This document shows positions 7,375-18,800 of a stretch of DNA of 32,757 bases, piece by piece (position 1 is the stretch's first letter; each line of letters starts with the position of its first letter). The notes beneath the pieces were generated by a model that did not search any database, was not told the origin of the DNA, and saw only the letters and a program-made list of their open reading frames with translations. The translations under genes and the position numbers were made by a program. Source of the DNA: Singulisphaera sp. GP187 (lineage in GTDB: Bacteria > Planctomycetota > Planctomycetia > Gemmatales > Gemmataceae); NCBI GenBank assembly GCA_945868575.1, contig CAMBMH010000027.1, positions 1-32,757 of the forward strand, read 5' to 3'.

Positions 7375-8679
7375 ATGAGCCGCTTGTTCCGGATCGCGTG
7401 GTGCCTTTCATTTGTTGTGTTCGCACAGCCACAGGTATCCCTGCAACTTTGCGCTGCAGACCAACCTGCACCCACGGCGGAGTGGAACCAATTTCATGGC
7501 CCGATGGGTAAGGGAACCGTTCCGGCGGCTCCGTTACCCCTGGAATGGTCTGAGACAAAAAATATCCGATGGAAGGTTCCTCTCTCCGGAAAAGCATGGT
7601 CAAGCCCGGTGATTCAGGCTGGGCGTGTCTGGTGCTCCAATGCCACCGAAAATGGCAAGGAACTCTCCGTGGTTGCAGTGGATTTGGCCACGGGGAAAAA
7701 AGTTGTCGACAAGGTCTTGTTCGAAATTCCCAGGCCGCAATTCAACATCGCTTATAACAGCTATGCGTCGCCTACCCCAGCGGCGGCTGAGGGCCTGGTT
7801 TTTGTCCACTTTGGCAGTCCGGGAACAGCTTGCTTGGATGCCAAAACAGGCGAGGTTGTTTGGACACGAAGGGATCTTCCCTGCCATCATTGGCGCGGCC
7901 CCGGATCATCGCCTGTCTATGACAGTGGCAAGCTCTACCTCTGTTTTGATGGGTACGACTTTCAATACATTGCGTGTCTTGATGCGAAGTCCGGAAAGAC
8001 AATTTGGCGCACGGATCGGAACATCGTTTACGACACGGATTTTGGCGATTACAAAAAAGCTTTTGGAACCCCTGCATTGATTGATGTAGGTGGAAAACGC
8101 ACCTTGGTTTGCCCATCGGCCGGTGCCACACAGGGATTCGATCCGGAAACCGGCAAACTTCTCTGGTATGTTCAGCATGGAGGGATGAATGCGTCGAATG
8201 TTCCCCAAACCGATGGCAAAAGGATCTTTTTGCAATCCGGCGATGGAGGCTTTGCGCTTCATGCGGTGGAGCCTGGCGAAAATCCGGTCGGCAACATCAC
8301 TCCCAAGGTATCCTGGAAGTCCAACCGGGGTACGCCGGCATATGCTTCGGTCCTTGTGAAGGATGGTCTGGTCTTTTATGCCCGGGATCGTGATGCCGGA
8401 GGAACCGCGACCTGCTTACTAGGGGCGACAGGAAAACCGGTTTGGCAAGAGCGACTGGGCGGTGGAAAGCTTCACGCCTCACCCATACTTGTGGGCGATC
8501 GCATCTACCTTTTTGATGACCAGGGTGCGGGCTTTGTAATCAGCGCTTCCAGTTCGTTTGGGAAACTTGGGGGTGGAAAATTGGATGATGGATGCATGGC
8601 CAGTCCTGCGGTCGCGGGCGACAACCTGATAATTCGCACCAAAGGTAATCTTTATTGTATTGGAAATGCCGCGCCTTAG
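7375..8679 (+). CDS. Secreted PQQ-like beta-propeller protein
   Basis: This 434-residue protein has an N-terminal signal peptide ending near LQLCAA (about residue 28). It then carries repeated propeller blades of the kind VVAVDLATGKKV, TACLDAKTGEVVWTR and IACLDAKSGKTIWRT, typical of PQQ-binding-like (BamB-type) repeats. The opening WNQFHGPMGKGTVP is the common start of planctomycete proteins of this class. No catalytic dehydrogenase motif or heme site is visible, so it is more likely a binding or scaffold protein than a PQQ enzyme. A strong terminator follows. Confidence 0.88.
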   Translation: MSRLFRIAWCLSFVVFAQPQVSLQLCAADQPAPTAEWNQFHGPMGKGTVPAAPLPLEWSETKNIRWKVPLSGKAWSSPVIQAGRVWCSNATENGKELSVVAVDLATGKKVVDKVLFEIPRPQFNIAYNSYASPTPAAAEGLVFVHFGSPGTACLDAKTGEVVWTRRDLPCHHWRGPGSSPVYDSGKLYLCFDGYDFQYIACLDAKSGKTIWRTDRNIVYDTDFGDYKKAFGTPALIDVGGKRTLVCPSAGATQGFDPETGKLLWYVQHGGMNASNVPQTDGKRIFLQSGDGGFALHAVEPGENPVGNITPKVSWKSNRGTPAYASVLVKDGLVFYARDRDAGGTATCLLGATGKPVWQERLGGGKLHASPILVGDRIYLFDDQGAGFVISASSSFGKLGGGKLDDGCMASPAVAGDNLIIRTKGNLYCIGNAAP

Positions 8680-8754
8680 TTCGGCGCTTCCACCAAATCG
8701 ATTTTTCCTGAAAATCGGTTTGTGGATGTGATGAAAGTCTTTCAGAAAAAGCAC

Positions 8755-8798
8755 GAATCCCCGTCATCTTAGCCGGATGACGGGGATTCTTTTTTTTT
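8755..8798 (+). terminator. Rho-independent terminator after the beta-propeller gene
   Basis: A perfect 14-bp stem (GAATCCCCGTCATC at 8755-8768, GATGACGGGGATTC at 8776-8789) with a 7-base loop is followed by nine T (8790-8798). It closes the 5171-8679 transcription unit. Confidence 0.95.
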
Positions 8799-9086
8799 GT
8801 TGTGTTGGTCGGTTTTTGGGGCTCAAAGAAATTACTTAAAATTTTCTCATTTGGGCAAACCATCCGGTAAGGTCAGTCGTACTATGTTTTGTCCGGAGCT
8901 GTTTTCCGGGCTTTCCGAACCCAGGCCATTCAACCAGTTTCGCAGCCAATGCTGTTGTTTATCAGGTATTAGCCGGAAATTTGGCTGAGTACTGCTGACC
9001 TTCGATCGGTAGCTTTTCGTTTTAGAATCAGTGAAGCCGGGGCTATCACATCTACCCGGTTCGCTGTGCAAGAGAGGGTTCTAGCA
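8799..9086 (+). other. Upstream region of the chitinase gene
   Basis: This stretch has no gene. It should hold the chitinase promoter, but I cannot identify confident -35/-10 boxes or an operator by eye. The last part carries a purine-rich ribosome binding site, AGAGAGGG at 9071-9078, eight bases before the ATG at 9087. That site decides the start over the in-frame upstream codon at 9066. Confidence 0.5.
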
Positions 9087-12000
9087 ATGCATATCCGATC
9101 TCTTTACACACTTTCCCTGAATCAGGCAAAAAGGCAAAACCCGGTTGGGCGTGAGTCTTTAGAGGCATTGGAGAGAAGGGAAAACCCGTCAGGATTGGTT
9201 GGTTCTTTCCACCTGGATTCCGATTGGGGTTCCGGGATGCAGGGCACGGTTACCATTGAAAATCAAACCAATGCGCCTGTATCCAATTGGAAGCTGACAA
9301 TGGATTATGGCAATCCCATTAATTCCATTTGGGATGCCAATATCGCTTCAAAAACTTCGAGTGGCTATCAGATCACCCATAATGGGTGGAACTCAAGTAT
9401 TGCCCCGGGTCAAAAAGTTTCCTTTGGTTTTGTTGGTGGAGCGACCAACGGCACCGGGCCAAAGAACTTTGTCATCACCGCCGATGGTTTAAGCCCAACG
9501 CCCACTCCAGCCCCAGCCCCAGCCCCGGCCCCGGCCCCGGCGCCAGCTCCAACTCCCACACCAACACCGGTTGGCCAGGTCCAGGTCAAGGTGGGTTATA
9601 AAGTGACCTCCGATTGGGGGACCGGTTTTAATGGTGAGATCACGATCACGAATATTGGAACTGCCGGAATCTCCGGTTGGCAATTGGGATTCAATTCATC
9701 CAACAATCTGACTTCCATCTGGAATGCAAATAAAATTCAGGGAGGCCCCAACTACCTGGTGTCGGATGTTGGATGGAACAAAGATATTGGCGTCGGATCG
9801 AGCGTTTCGTTCGGTTTTACCGCTGAGGGAAACAGCAAAGCGGTTCCCCCGGGTTTTACATTCAATGGTCAATCCGTTGGAAGTACCCCAACCCCCGCAC
9901 CTACGCCTGCGCCAACTCCTACTAATCGGGCGCCTGTTGCCGTTAACGATTCGGGATGGGTATCCGCTGGAGCATCCACCAACATTAACCTTCTTGGAAA
10001 CGACAGTGATCCTGACAAGGATGTCTTGAAAGTGAAAAGTGTCACGGCGGGAGCGCTGGGAACTACCGCGCTGCAGGCGGATGGCACAGTTGTGTACACG
10101 CCAGGTGTGAATTTTAAAACCACGGATACATTCAACTATACCATCACCGATCCTGCCGGTCTCACCTCGACGGCTAGAGTGACCGTCAATTTGCTTTCCG
10201 AAGGTACAAAGGTATGGCCTAGCCAGGTTTTTGCGCCCTATGTGGACACAACGCTATGGCCAACCTTTGACATGGTCAAAGTTGCCAAAGAGCAGGGGCT
10301 GCGCCATTTCTCACTTGCTTTTATCACGGCCACCAGCGCCAACAAAGCCGCATGGGGAGGTTTCAACACCTATGAAATTGATGGGCAGGATTTTGATCTG
10401 AAAATGCGGGCCCAAATCGGGGAAATCCGAGCGCTTGGAGGCGATGTCGATGTCTCCTTCGGAGGGGCAAACGGTCGCGAACTTGCCGAAGCGATTACGG
10501 ATCGTGCCGCTTTGAAAGCTGCCTATCGCCAGGTAATTGATACTTATGGCATCAAGCGCGTTGATTTTGATATCGAGGGTGGCGCTGTCGCCAACAAAGC
10601 CCTGAATGATTATCGTTCCGGGGTGCTGGCTGAACTTCAGGCCGACCTTCAGAAAGAAGGCAGACCCCTGGAAATATGGCTTACCTTGCCCGTGCTCCCC
10701 ACCGGGTTAACCCCTGATGGTGTCTATGTCGTTCAAAGTGCCATCAAAGCGGGTGTCAAATTGGGTGGCGTGAACATCATGACGATGGACTATGGGGAAT
10801 GGGCGGCTCCCAATCCCAATGGAAAAATGGGTGACTATGCCATTCAGGCGGCAACCAGCCTCCAAGGGCAACTCAAAAGTCTCTACGCGGGCTATTCCGA
10901 CGCCAAGCTCTGGAGCATGGTTGGGATCACGCCTATGATTGGCCGGAATGATGTGACGACCGAAGTTTTTGATCAACAGGAAGCAAAGGAAGTTTTGGCC
11001 TTTGCCCAACAAAAAGGTATTGGAGAACTCTCTTTTTGGTCGCTGAATCGCGATCAACAAAACCCAAAGGGCCTGATTCCAGGTGTCGAGAACAACTCAT
11101 CCAGTATTGTCCAGACACCATATGAATTTTCCAATCTGTTCAAGGTGTTCACCTCCTCAGGTACTTCATCGGGAACTTCCCCTGGTTCTTCCACGGGCGG
11201 TACAGGAACGACCCCACCTGCAGTGATTCCCAACCTGAGTGTGGCCAGCGTCTCGATGTCCGAAGGAAACAGCGGCACTTCCAATCTGGATTTCAAGGTG
11301 CAACTAAGCGCGGCGAGCGCCTCGGCTGTGTCATTCACCGTCAACACCTCAAACGCTACCGCGACGGCGGGAAGCGATTACACAGCCCTTTCCGGAAAGG
11401 TGTTCACCATTGCCGCCGGAAATACCGAGGCAATTGTTAGCGTTGCGGTCACGGGTGACACCGTGGTTGAATCGAATGAAACATTCACGCTTGTCGTGTC
11501 GGCGGCAACAGGGGCGACCATTATCAATGGCCAGGCCACTGGAACCATCACCAACGATGATACGGCCTCGCCTCCAACTCCTGGTGGTAGCGCACCGAAA
11601 GGAAAACGCGTCGTCTCCTATTTTGCCGAATGGGGTATTTATGGGCGCAATTACACCATTGCGGACCTGCCGGTCGACAAGCTTACCACGATCAATTATG
11701 CTTTCGCCAAAATCACCGATGCAGGCGAAGTTGGAATTTTTGACTCCTGGGCAGCGGTGGAGAAGCCTTTTGGCACGGATACATGGAATACGCCCCTTCG
11801 CGGCAATTACCACCAGCTTCAGCTCCTCAAGCAGAGTCACCCCAATCTGGAAATCCTTATTTCCGTTGGCGGATGGACTTTGTCGGACAAGTTCTCTGAT
11901 GTCGCCCTGACCCCGGCGTCACGCGCGAAATTCGCGGCTTCATGCGTCGATTTCTGCAACAAATACGGGTTTGATGGTGTTGACCTCGACTGGGAATATC

Positions 12001-12761
12001 CCGTTAGCGGCGGTCTTGACACCAACAAATACCGACCCGAAGACAAACAGAATTACACTTTGCTTGTCCAGGAAATCCGCAGACAATTCAACATCGCCGA
12101 CGCCAAGGACGGGGATCATCGCCTTTTGACGATCGCCGCTCCCGCCGGATACGACAAAATGGTCAACTATGAGTTGGCATCCATGAGCCAATCGCTCGAC
12201 TGGATGAACCTCATGACCTACGACTATCACGGCTCGTGGGAGAATGTGACCAATCACCAATCCGCCTTGTATGGAAACTCCAAGGACCCATCGGCATTGC
12301 GTGATAAATACACGATTTCCTACACGGTTGATGCCTATCTCCGGGCGGGAGTGCCCGCGGAAAAACTGACCCTTGGCGCTCCGATCTATGGGCGATCCTG
12401 GAGAGGCGTTGGTGCCACCAACGATGGCCTATTCCAATCGGCAGCGGGTGCGGGATCGGGAACATGGGAAACAGGATCGGTAGATTACTTTGATCTTTTA
12501 AACAAGGTCAAAACCCAGCCTTCCGTGTATCAATTGCACTGGGACGACCAGGCGCAGGTCCCTTATGTTTACGCGCCCACGGTCGAGGGTGGATGGTTTA
12601 GCACCTTTGAAAACACCCTGTCGATTCAAAAGAAGATCGACTATCTGATGAGCAAGGGACTGGGTGGCATGATGTTTTGGGAAGCTTCGGGTGATGTCCA
12701 CGACGCGACCTCCCCGGATTCGCTGATCGGAACTGCGGCGAAGGGTTTGCTCGGGAAATAG
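9087..12761 (+). CDS. Modular secreted chitinase with two GH18 catalytic domains
   Basis: The protein has 1224 residues. Order of parts: N-terminal LEPR-XLL-like motif SLEALERRENPSG (24-36) without a hydrophobic signal peptide; family 2 carbohydrate-binding module (about 37-135); Pro/Ala/Thr linker; second family 2 module (163-263); short linker; cadherin/Ig-like domain (282-371, RAPVAVNDSG); GH18 domain 1 (375-665) with catalytic D493-F-D495-I-E497; Ser/Gly/Thr linker; Calx-beta domain (715-825); GH18 domain 2 (838-1222) with D966-L-D968-W-E970. Both active sites keep the full DxDxE set, so both should cleave beta-1,4-N-acetylglucosamine links. Domain 1 resembles single-barrel bacterial chitinases (start VFAPYVDTTLWP). 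Domain 2 resembles the ChiA/ChiB group (SVGGWTLS, MTYDYHGSW). Together they could combine different modes of attack on chitin. It is monocistronic, ending at a terminator. Confidence 0.95.
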   Translation: MHIRSLYTLSLNQAKRQNPVGRESLEALERRENPSGLVGSFHLDSDWGSGMQGTVTIENQTNAPVSNWKLTMDYGNPINSIWDANIASKTSSGYQITHNGWNSSIAPGQKVSFGFVGGATNGTGPKNFVITADGLSPTPTPAPAPAPAPAPAPAPTPTPTPVGQVQVKVGYKVTSDWGTGFNGEITITNIGTAGISGWQLGFNSSNNLTSIWNANKIQGGPNYLVSDVGWNKDIGVGSSVSFGFTAEGNSKAVPPGFTFNGQSVGSTPTPAPTPAPTPTNRAPVAVNDSGWVSAGASTNINLLGNDSDPDKDVLKVKSVTAGALGTTALQADGTVVYTPGVNFKTTDTFNYTITDPAGLTSTARVTVNLLSEGTKVWPSQVFAPYVDTTLWPTFDMVKVAKEQGLRHFSLAFITATSANKAAWGGFNTYEIDGQDFDLKMRAQIGEIRALGGDVDVSFGGANGRELAEAITDRAALKAAYRQVIDTYGIKRVDFDIEGGAVANKALNDYRSGVLAELQADLQKEGRPLEIWLTLPVLPTGLTPDGVYVVQSAIKAGVKLGGVNIMTMDYGEWAAPNPNGKMGDYAIQAATSLQGQLKSLYAGYSDAKLWSMVGITPMIGRNDVTTEVFDQQEAKEVLAFAQQKGIGELSFWSLNRDQQNPKGLIPGVENNSSSIVQTPYEFSNLFKVFTSSGTSSGTSPGSSTGGTGTTPPAVIPNLSVASVSMSEGNSGTSNLDFKVQLSAASASAVSFTVNTSNATATAGSDYTALSGKVFTIAAGNTEAIVSVAVTGDTVVESNETFTLVVSAATGATIINGQATGTITNDDTASPPTPGGSAPKGKRVVSYFAEWGIYGRNYTIADLPVDKLTTINYAFAKITDAGEVGIFDSWAAVEKPFGTDTWNTPLRGNYHQLQLLKQSHPNLEILISVGGWTLSDKFSDVALTPASRAKFAASCVDFCNKYGFDGVDLDWEYPVSGGLDTNKYRPEDKQNYTLLVQEIRRQFNIADAKDGDHRLLTIAAPAGYDKMVNYELASMSQSLDWMNLMTYDYHGSWENVTNHQSALYGNSKDPSALRDKYTISYTVDAYLRAGVPAEKLTLGAPIYGRSWRGVGATNDGLFQSAAGAGSGTWETGSVDYFDLLNKVKTQPSVYQLHWDDQAQVPYVYAPTVEGGWFSTFENTLSIQKKIDYLMSKGLGGMMFWEASGDVHDATSPDSLIGTAAKGLLGK

Positions 12762-12797
12762 AAGTCCGGATCCGGGACGAATGGAACCTTGCCAAAC

Positions 12798-12832
12798 AAA
12801 AAGCCCCGGGTAGGGATTCCCGGGGCTTTTTT
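12798..12832. terminator. Bidirectional terminator between chitinase and acnA
   Basis: AAAAAGCCCCGGG (12798-12810) pairs with CCCGGGGCTTTTT (12819-12831) across an 8-base loop, with A and T runs on the two sides. It serves the convergent chitinase (plus) and aconitase (minus) transcripts. Confidence 0.93.
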
Positions 12833-12863
12833 GTTTGACCAATTAACCGGTTAGTTAGCGTTT

Positions 12864-15578
12864 TTAACCAACGAGCTGCCTGAGCACATAGGGCAGGATG
12901 CCATCATTTTTGTAATAATGGACCTCCTGGGGGGTGTCGATCCGGAGCAGGGCCTCGAAGGTTTTGACCGCGCCATTGTGAGAGGCGTGAACGGTCATTT
13001 TGGTTCCGGGCTTGAGAGGCGCATCGAGCGTTTTGGCCAAATCGGCGATCTCAAAAGTTTCTTCACCGGTAAGCCCAAGGGTTTGGGCCGTTTGACCGGG
13101 GAGGAACTGCAGGGGAAGGATTCCCATGCCGACCAGGTTGCTCCTGTGGATGCGTTCGTAGCTTTCGGCGATCACGGCGCGCACGCCAAGTAGCTTGGGA
13201 CCCTTGGCGGCCCAGTCACGGCTTGAGCCCGAGCCATATTCCTTGCCCGCAAGAATGAAGAGCGGAATGTTGGCTTCGGCATATTTCACCGAGGCGTCAA
13301 AGATGCTCATCTGTTCGTTGGTGGGGAGGAAGCGGGTCACGCCACCCTCGGTTCCCGGAACCAGAGCGTTTTTCAGGCGGATATTGGCGAAGGTTCCCCG
13401 GACCATGACCTCGTGGTTGCCACGGCGCGCGCCATAGCTGTTGAAATCGCCGGGCTTTACACCCTTCTCCTGGAGGTATTTGCCAGCGGGGCTGGACCCC
13501 TTGATGTTTCCCGCAGGGCTGATGTGGTCGGTGGTGATGCTGTCACCAAGAACGGCCAACACCCGCGCGCCACGAATTTCCTTCACGGCGGGAACGGTTT
13601 TGGTCATCCCCTCGAAGTAAGGGGGATGCTTGACATAGGTGCTCTTGCCGTCCCAGGTGTAGCGGTCGCCTTGGGGAACCGGGAGGCTGCGCCAGGCTTC
13701 ATCGCCTTCGTAGACCGCATCGTACTGCTTGGCGAACATTTCCCGGGTGAGGGAGCTACCCTCGGCCTGGGCAACTTCGGCCTGGGTGGGCCAAATATCC
13801 TTGAGGAACACAGGCTTGCCATCGGACCCTGTGCCGATGGGTTCCTTGGCAAAGTCGATGTCGATGCGACCGGCCAGGGCATAGGCCACCACCAGCGGAG
13901 GCGAAGCCAGGTAGTTGGCGCGGACTTCGGCATGGACGCGACCTTCGAAGTTGCGGTTGCCCGATAGGACCGAGGCGACGACCAATCCACCTTCTTCGAT
14001 GCCAGTGGAGACAGGCGCGGGGAGTGGGCCCGAGTTCCCGATACAGGTGGTGCAGCCATAGCCGACCAGGTTGAACTTGAGCTTGTTGAGCGGTTCGGTG
14101 AGGCCCGCTTTTTCAAAATAGTCGGTTACGACCTTGGAACCGGGCGCAAGGCTTGGCTTCACCCAGGGCTTGGTGTGAAGGCCCTTGGCAACAGCCTTTT
14201 TGGCGACCAGGCCCGCTGCGAGCATGACCGACGGGTTGGAGGTGTTGGTGCAACTTGTGATAGCCGCAATGACAACGGTGCCGTGCTTGAGTGGGTGGTT
14301 GGTCCCCTCGATGGTGGCGGTGCCTGTGGCATCGGCGGTCGGGGTTTCGCCTGCTTTGTTCTTGGCCCGGGCCATCAAACCAGGAAGTGCTTTGTGGAAG
14401 GAGGCGGGCACATCGGTCAATTGAACGCGGTCTTGCGGGCGGGATGGGCCGGCAAGGCTTGGAACCACGGTGGCGAGGTCGAGGCTCATCGTGTCGGTGA
14501 AGGTCGGCTCGGGGGTGTTCGCATCGTGGAACATCCCTTGAGCCTTGTAGTAGGCCTCCACAAGTTCCACGAGCCATTCCGGACGATTGGAGAAGCGCAG
14601 GAAGCGAATGGTTTCGGCATCCACCGGGAAGATACCACAGGTGGCGCCATATTCGGGAGCCATGTTGGCGATCGTCGCGCGGTCGGCCAGGGGGAGTTGG
14701 GCCAAGCCAGCTCCGTAAAACTCGACAAATTTGCCCACCACCCCGCGCTTTCTGAGCATTTCGGTGACGGTGAGGACCAGGTCGGTTGCGGTTGCGCCTT
14801 CGGGAAGTTTGCCGCTCAAACGGAAGCCGATGACTTCGGGAATTAGCATCGAAACGGGTTGTCCTAGCATGGCCGCTTCGGCTTCGATACCGCCAACGCC
14901 CCAACCAAGCACACCCAGGCCGTTAATCATTGTGGTGTGGCTGTCGGTTCCGACAACGGTGTCGGGATACGCCATGGGGGCAGCGCCCGCATCGGTTTCG
15001 CGGGTAAACACAACCCGGGCAAGGTATTCAAGATTTACCTGGTGGACGATACCGGTTTCTGGGGGAACCACGGCGAAATCGCGGAAAGCAGTCTGACCCC
15101 AGCGGAGGAAGGTGTAGCGCTCCTGATTGCGTTCGTATTCAAGATCGGCGTTGGATTTGAAGGAGAGTTCCGTACCGAAATTGTCCACCTGAACCGAGTG
15201 ATCGATAACGAGTTCGGCGGGGCAGAGCGGGTTGATTTTTTGGGGATTGCCTCCCAATCGGGCCATGGCATCGCGCATGGCGGCCAGATCGACGACAGCT
15301 GGTACACCAGTGAAGTCCTGCATGAGGACCCTGGCTGGGGTAAAGGCGATTTCAGTTTGTCCAATTGCTTTGGGATCGATGTTGGCAAGCGCCTCAACAT
15401 CCTTTGCGGTCACATTGAGGCCATCCTCTGTCCTAAGAAGGTTTTCAAGCAGCAACCTGAGACTAAAAGGGAGATTTTTCGATTTGGGGAACAGGGAATA
15501 AAGGGTGTTCAGGTTGTGAAAACGGAACTCGCGGCCGGCAACATTAAGGCTCGAAAGCGAGGAGAAGGAATTGGCCAT
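12864..15578 (-). CDS. acnA: Aconitate hydratase A
   Basis: This 904-residue [4Fe-4S] enzyme of the citric acid cycle (citrate to isocitrate via cis-aconitate) has the length of the bacterial AcnA/IRP1 group. Cluster ligands are C443 in [11 protein letters not shown] and the pair C509/C512 in [14 protein letters not shown]; the 66-residue spacing matches E. coli AcnA. Other family signatures are [20 protein letters not shown] near the substrate site and [13 protein letters not shown] in the C-terminal swivel domain. The start MANSFSSL is normal, although no strong ribosome binding site is visible. It is a single gene flanked by convergent and divergent neighbours. In other bacteria this class also binds mRNA when the cluster is lost; that cannot be judged here. 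Confidence 0.98.
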   Translation of the reverse strand: MANSFSSLSSLNVAGREFRFHNLNTLYSLFPKSKNLPFSLRLLLENLLRTEDGLNVTAKDVEALANIDPKAIGQTEIAFTPARVLMQDFTGVPAVVDLAAMRDAMARLGGNPQKINPLCPAELVIDHSVQVDNFGTELSFKSNADLEYERNQERYTFLRWGQTAFRDFAVVPPETGIVHQVNLEYLARVVFTRETDAGAAPMAYPDTVVGTDSHTTMINGLGVLGWGVGGIEAEAAMLGQPVSMLIPEVIGFRLSGKLPEGATATDLVLTVTEMLRKRGVVGKFVEFYGAGLAQLPLADRATIANMAPEYGATCGIFPVDAETIRFLRFSNRPEWLVELVEAYYKAQGMFHDANTPEPTFTDTMSLDLATVVPSLAGPSRPQDRVQLTDVPASFHKALPGLMARAKNKAGETPTADATGTATIEGTNHPLKHGTVVIAAITSCTNTSNPSVMLAAGLVAKKAVAKGLHTKPWVKPSLAPGSKVVTDYFEKAGLTEPLNKLKFNLVGYGCTTCIGNSGPLPAPVSTGIEEGGLVVASVLSGNRNFEGRVHAEVRANYLASPPLVVAYALAGRIDIDFAKEPIGTGSDGKPVFLKDIWPTQAEVAQAEGSSLTREMFAKQYDAVYEGDEAWRSLPVPQGDRYTWDGKSTYVKHPPYFEGMTKTVPAVKEIRGARVLAVLGDSITTDHISPAGNIKGSSPAGKYLQEKGVKPGDFNSYGARRGNHEVMVRGTFANIRLKNALVPGTEGGVTRFLPTNEQMSIFDASVKYAEANIPLFILAGKEYGSGSSRDWAAKGPKLLGVRAVIAESYERIHRSNLVGMGILPLQFLPGQTAQTLGLTGEETFEIADLAKTLDAPLKPGTKMTVHASHNGAVKTFEALLRIDTPQEVHYYKNDGILPYVLRQLVG

Positions 15579-15622
15579 GGAATCGTATCCAATTTGGGGT
15601 TTTTCGAATAACCATCACTCAA

Positions 15623-15645
15623 CCGTTTTCCTAAGGGAAAAACGG
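15623..15645. repeat. Short imperfect palindrome upstream of acnA
   Basis: CCGTTTTCC and GGAAAAACGG flank a 4-base centre, with one unpaired base. It lies 45 bases before the acnA start in the divergent intergenic region. It could be an operator or a leader hairpin; there is no direct evidence for either. Confidence 0.4.
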
Positions 15646-15830
15646 GGTGGGGCAAGGGAAATGACACCGAGGACAAATGTAAATTTGGGGGCAATGGGCG
15701 ATGACTTGGCAAAGCGGGCAAAGTGGGATTGATTGCAGTGGAACTTCTTGGTATCACGGTTCGATTGTGGGCTTCGCCGCCCATTATCCGCCCAGACCTC
15801 TCCCACAGTAATCATTTGGGGCGACAGGCC

Positions 15831-18800
15831 ATGAATGACGCAACTTTGCCCGTGTTTGCCTCCCTCCTTTTGGGGGTTGTCGCTGGGCCATTGGTGTGGT
15901 GGCTTGGGAGGGAGGTCCTAAGGTTTGTTGCTTGGCATCTGGAATATGGCAAAGCATGGCTGCCTGACCTTGCAGAGCAGGAATTTCATTGCCCAGCTTG
16001 CGCAAAGAATTTTGGGTTGGATGAGGCTGCCTGCTCGGGGTGTGGAAAGTCGCGCGAGGTCGCTTATTACGCCTCCATAAGGGAAGTTGATATTGCTGCG
16101 GAACAGGTTCTCCGGCTTAGCCGCATGGGGGCACTAGATGCGGAAACCGCCAAACGAATGGAAGAAGGATTGCTTCGCCAAAGGGGTGCGCTGGCTCGGA
16201 TGCGTAAACCCCAAAAAAGCACGATAGGCAAAGTGGAACTGGTTCTCCCCGGGGGGGAAAAGGCCGAGGGTGGCTACATCCATCCGGAAACCTTCCACGA
16301 ATTCAAAAATCCTGGCAAACATCCCCTTCGCCTGAAGCCTGTCCTTGTTACTGACGAGGCGGCACTTCCCACCGGTGGGCTGGCAATCTTTTCACGAATG
16401 GCTGGTTGGTTTTTGGTTTTGGCGGGAGTTTCCTGTTGGTTGCATGGAGCGTTTCCTCTTGGTGCCTCCCGGTCTCAAATTCCTGGCCTGGCCGAGTCTT
16501 GGACGGGATTGGCGCTTCTTTTGGCCGGAATATACAGTCTGGCTTTTGGTCGGGCTTCTGCTCTATTGGCGCATTTTGCCTCCTTTGGCACTGGGATTTT
16601 GGTGCCCGCATTCTGGGTGGTTGGACCATGGATTCATGGGGTGGATATTGCGCCGGGGGATTGGGCCGTTGGCCTTGCCTGCGGAGCCCTTTGCGCTTGT
16701 GGTGGAGCAATCATTGATCGGTACCTTGCTCAATGGCGGGGCGAGTATTGGGAGGAGGGGAGTGCTCCCCCGGAAGCGAGCGTTGCCGAAGGGCGCCTCA
16801 TGTCGTTTTCCGGATTGGCCCTTGGAATTTTGCAAATGGGTGCGCTTGCGGGTTTGGCGCGACCGGATGGATGGTTTGGACCTTGGGGAGCGGTGATCGG
16901 CTCCGCTTGGGGGCTCGTGGCTCTTTTTGGATTCCAGTTGGGTCAATTAGTCCTTTCTGGGATAAGACCGGATTTTCGCCTTCCCCAGTGGCTTTTTGAG
17001 TGTGCCTTCGGGGGAATCATCGCCCTGGCCGCCGGGGTGGGTGCGTCCCATCCGATTATGGGGGTAAGCACGCTTACGGTTGGCATGGGACTTTTGGCAT
17101 TTTCCGGAATGTTCCTGGCTTGCGGTCCGACAAAATCAACACTTGGTCTATTGAAGCCTGACGCGGATAAAAATGCTCCGTTGGTTGTGCGTGCCGCGAT
17201 CCTTGCTGGTGCGGGTGGGTTGGCGTGCGCGCCAGCACTTGGCCCCCACCCCTGGATTGGCGTTGGGAGTTCTTTCATTGGAGCTTTATCGCTGTTGGCC
17301 TTAGGGGCGGTGCTGCGTCAGCGTGCCTTTTTTGTGGCGGGATTGTGCCTGGTTGCTCTTGCCGGGGGGCTTGGTGCCCATGAGGCTTTGAGGGAAACGC
17401 ACCATAATGTTTTTGACCAAAGCTGGATGGTGATTGATGGCGCCGTTTTGGGTATCGCTTTGGGCGCGGGAATCGCAAGAATTTTGGAGCGCCTTGCTCA
17501 TCCTCAAACCACCTTGGCGGGATCCGCAACCCTCTGGATGCGACTTTTTTCGGTTCAGGTCCTAATGGCTTGCGCAATTGCTTCGCTGGTTTGGGCATTA
17601 GTTCACAGGAATCTTTCCGAAGTCCACGATTGGACAAATCCGGTAACCGCCTTGGCCTGGGCGATCACGCTGGTGTTGGTCGCGCAGGTGCGGTCCTTGC
17701 GAGGCCACGGATTTGGGCTGTTAGCGATATCAGGTTCGATCCTTTTCGCGGGCATCCTTGACAAAATCACGGGGATATCAATCCTTTCGGTCCAGGCAGG
17801 ATTGTTTGTGACCGGGTGTGGTGGATTGCTTTTGGCTATGGGAATTGGGCGGATCCGCCCGTCGTCCCGAAGGCTTTCAAAGGTTTCCATCTCCTGGGCA
17901 ATGGCCCTCCTTGGGATTCATGTATCAGGGGTTTTGGCGATCGTTATTGGGCGTAATGCGGGTTGGGAAGCACTGGCAATCCCCTCGGTTGTTGGTGGCG
18001 CGACCTGGATGCTGATATCCCGGAACCGAAACCTTCCGGGTTTGGGATGGGTTGCATTGTTCTGGATGGCGGCGGGTGTAACTCCCTACGCATCGAGGCT
18101 ACCTTCCGTCCCGGAACAAATTTCACCATTTTTGGCAATGGCCCTTATTGGTTTATTTCTCTGGTGGTGGATTGCCCCGGCGCGGATCCTTCGGCGCGCT
18201 CGGCCGGTTGGACCAGTATTTGCTATTCTTGTAGGGATCCTCTCATTCATTGGCGGTGTTGCAACAAACCCGCTTGATGTTAGCGCGGGAGCCTTTGTGG
18301 GCATATCCGTCGTATTGTTGGCTTTGGCGCCCCGTGTCTGGGATTCATCGCGAATGCTTTGGCTATTGGCGGTTGCATTTGCTTCACTTGTTATCCTTTT
18401 AGGAAGGAATTTTGCGGAAATATCCAGCCGTGATGGCCCAGAGATATGGGCAATTGGGCTTGGTGTTTTTGTGGTTGGCATTGCACTGATGGCCAGGATT
18501 GGCCGCAACTTCCCGCGCTGGAGAACTTGCCAGTTTCAAGCGGTTAGCGCCGTTGGATTTTTTGTGTTGTTTGCCGGGCTGGCCGCATGCGTAATTGCGC
18601 CCATAGCGATGGTCACCGAGCAGAGTCTTTTGGGATTGGGATTGTTGGTCGCTACCCCTTTTGCGGTTGCGCTGGCAATTGCCTCACTGTCGAGTCTTTT
18701 ACCCGGTGACACGGGATTGGAATTCCGGCCGAAACTTGCCTCGGAAGTGATTTACCACGACAATTCGTTGCAAGCCCGGGCCGGAAACATTCTGGATAAC

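Noticed and set aside
7375-8679. PQQ-dependent alcohol or glucose dehydrogenase
   Set aside because: The propeller repeats match BamB-type proteins. The length is too short, and the catalytic and calcium/PQQ-binding residues of dehydrogenases are not evident.
14175-15611. Long plus-strand open frames of about 220 codons opposite acnA
   Set aside because: They are antisense to a fully conserved aconitase and have no recognisable domains or ribosome binding sites.
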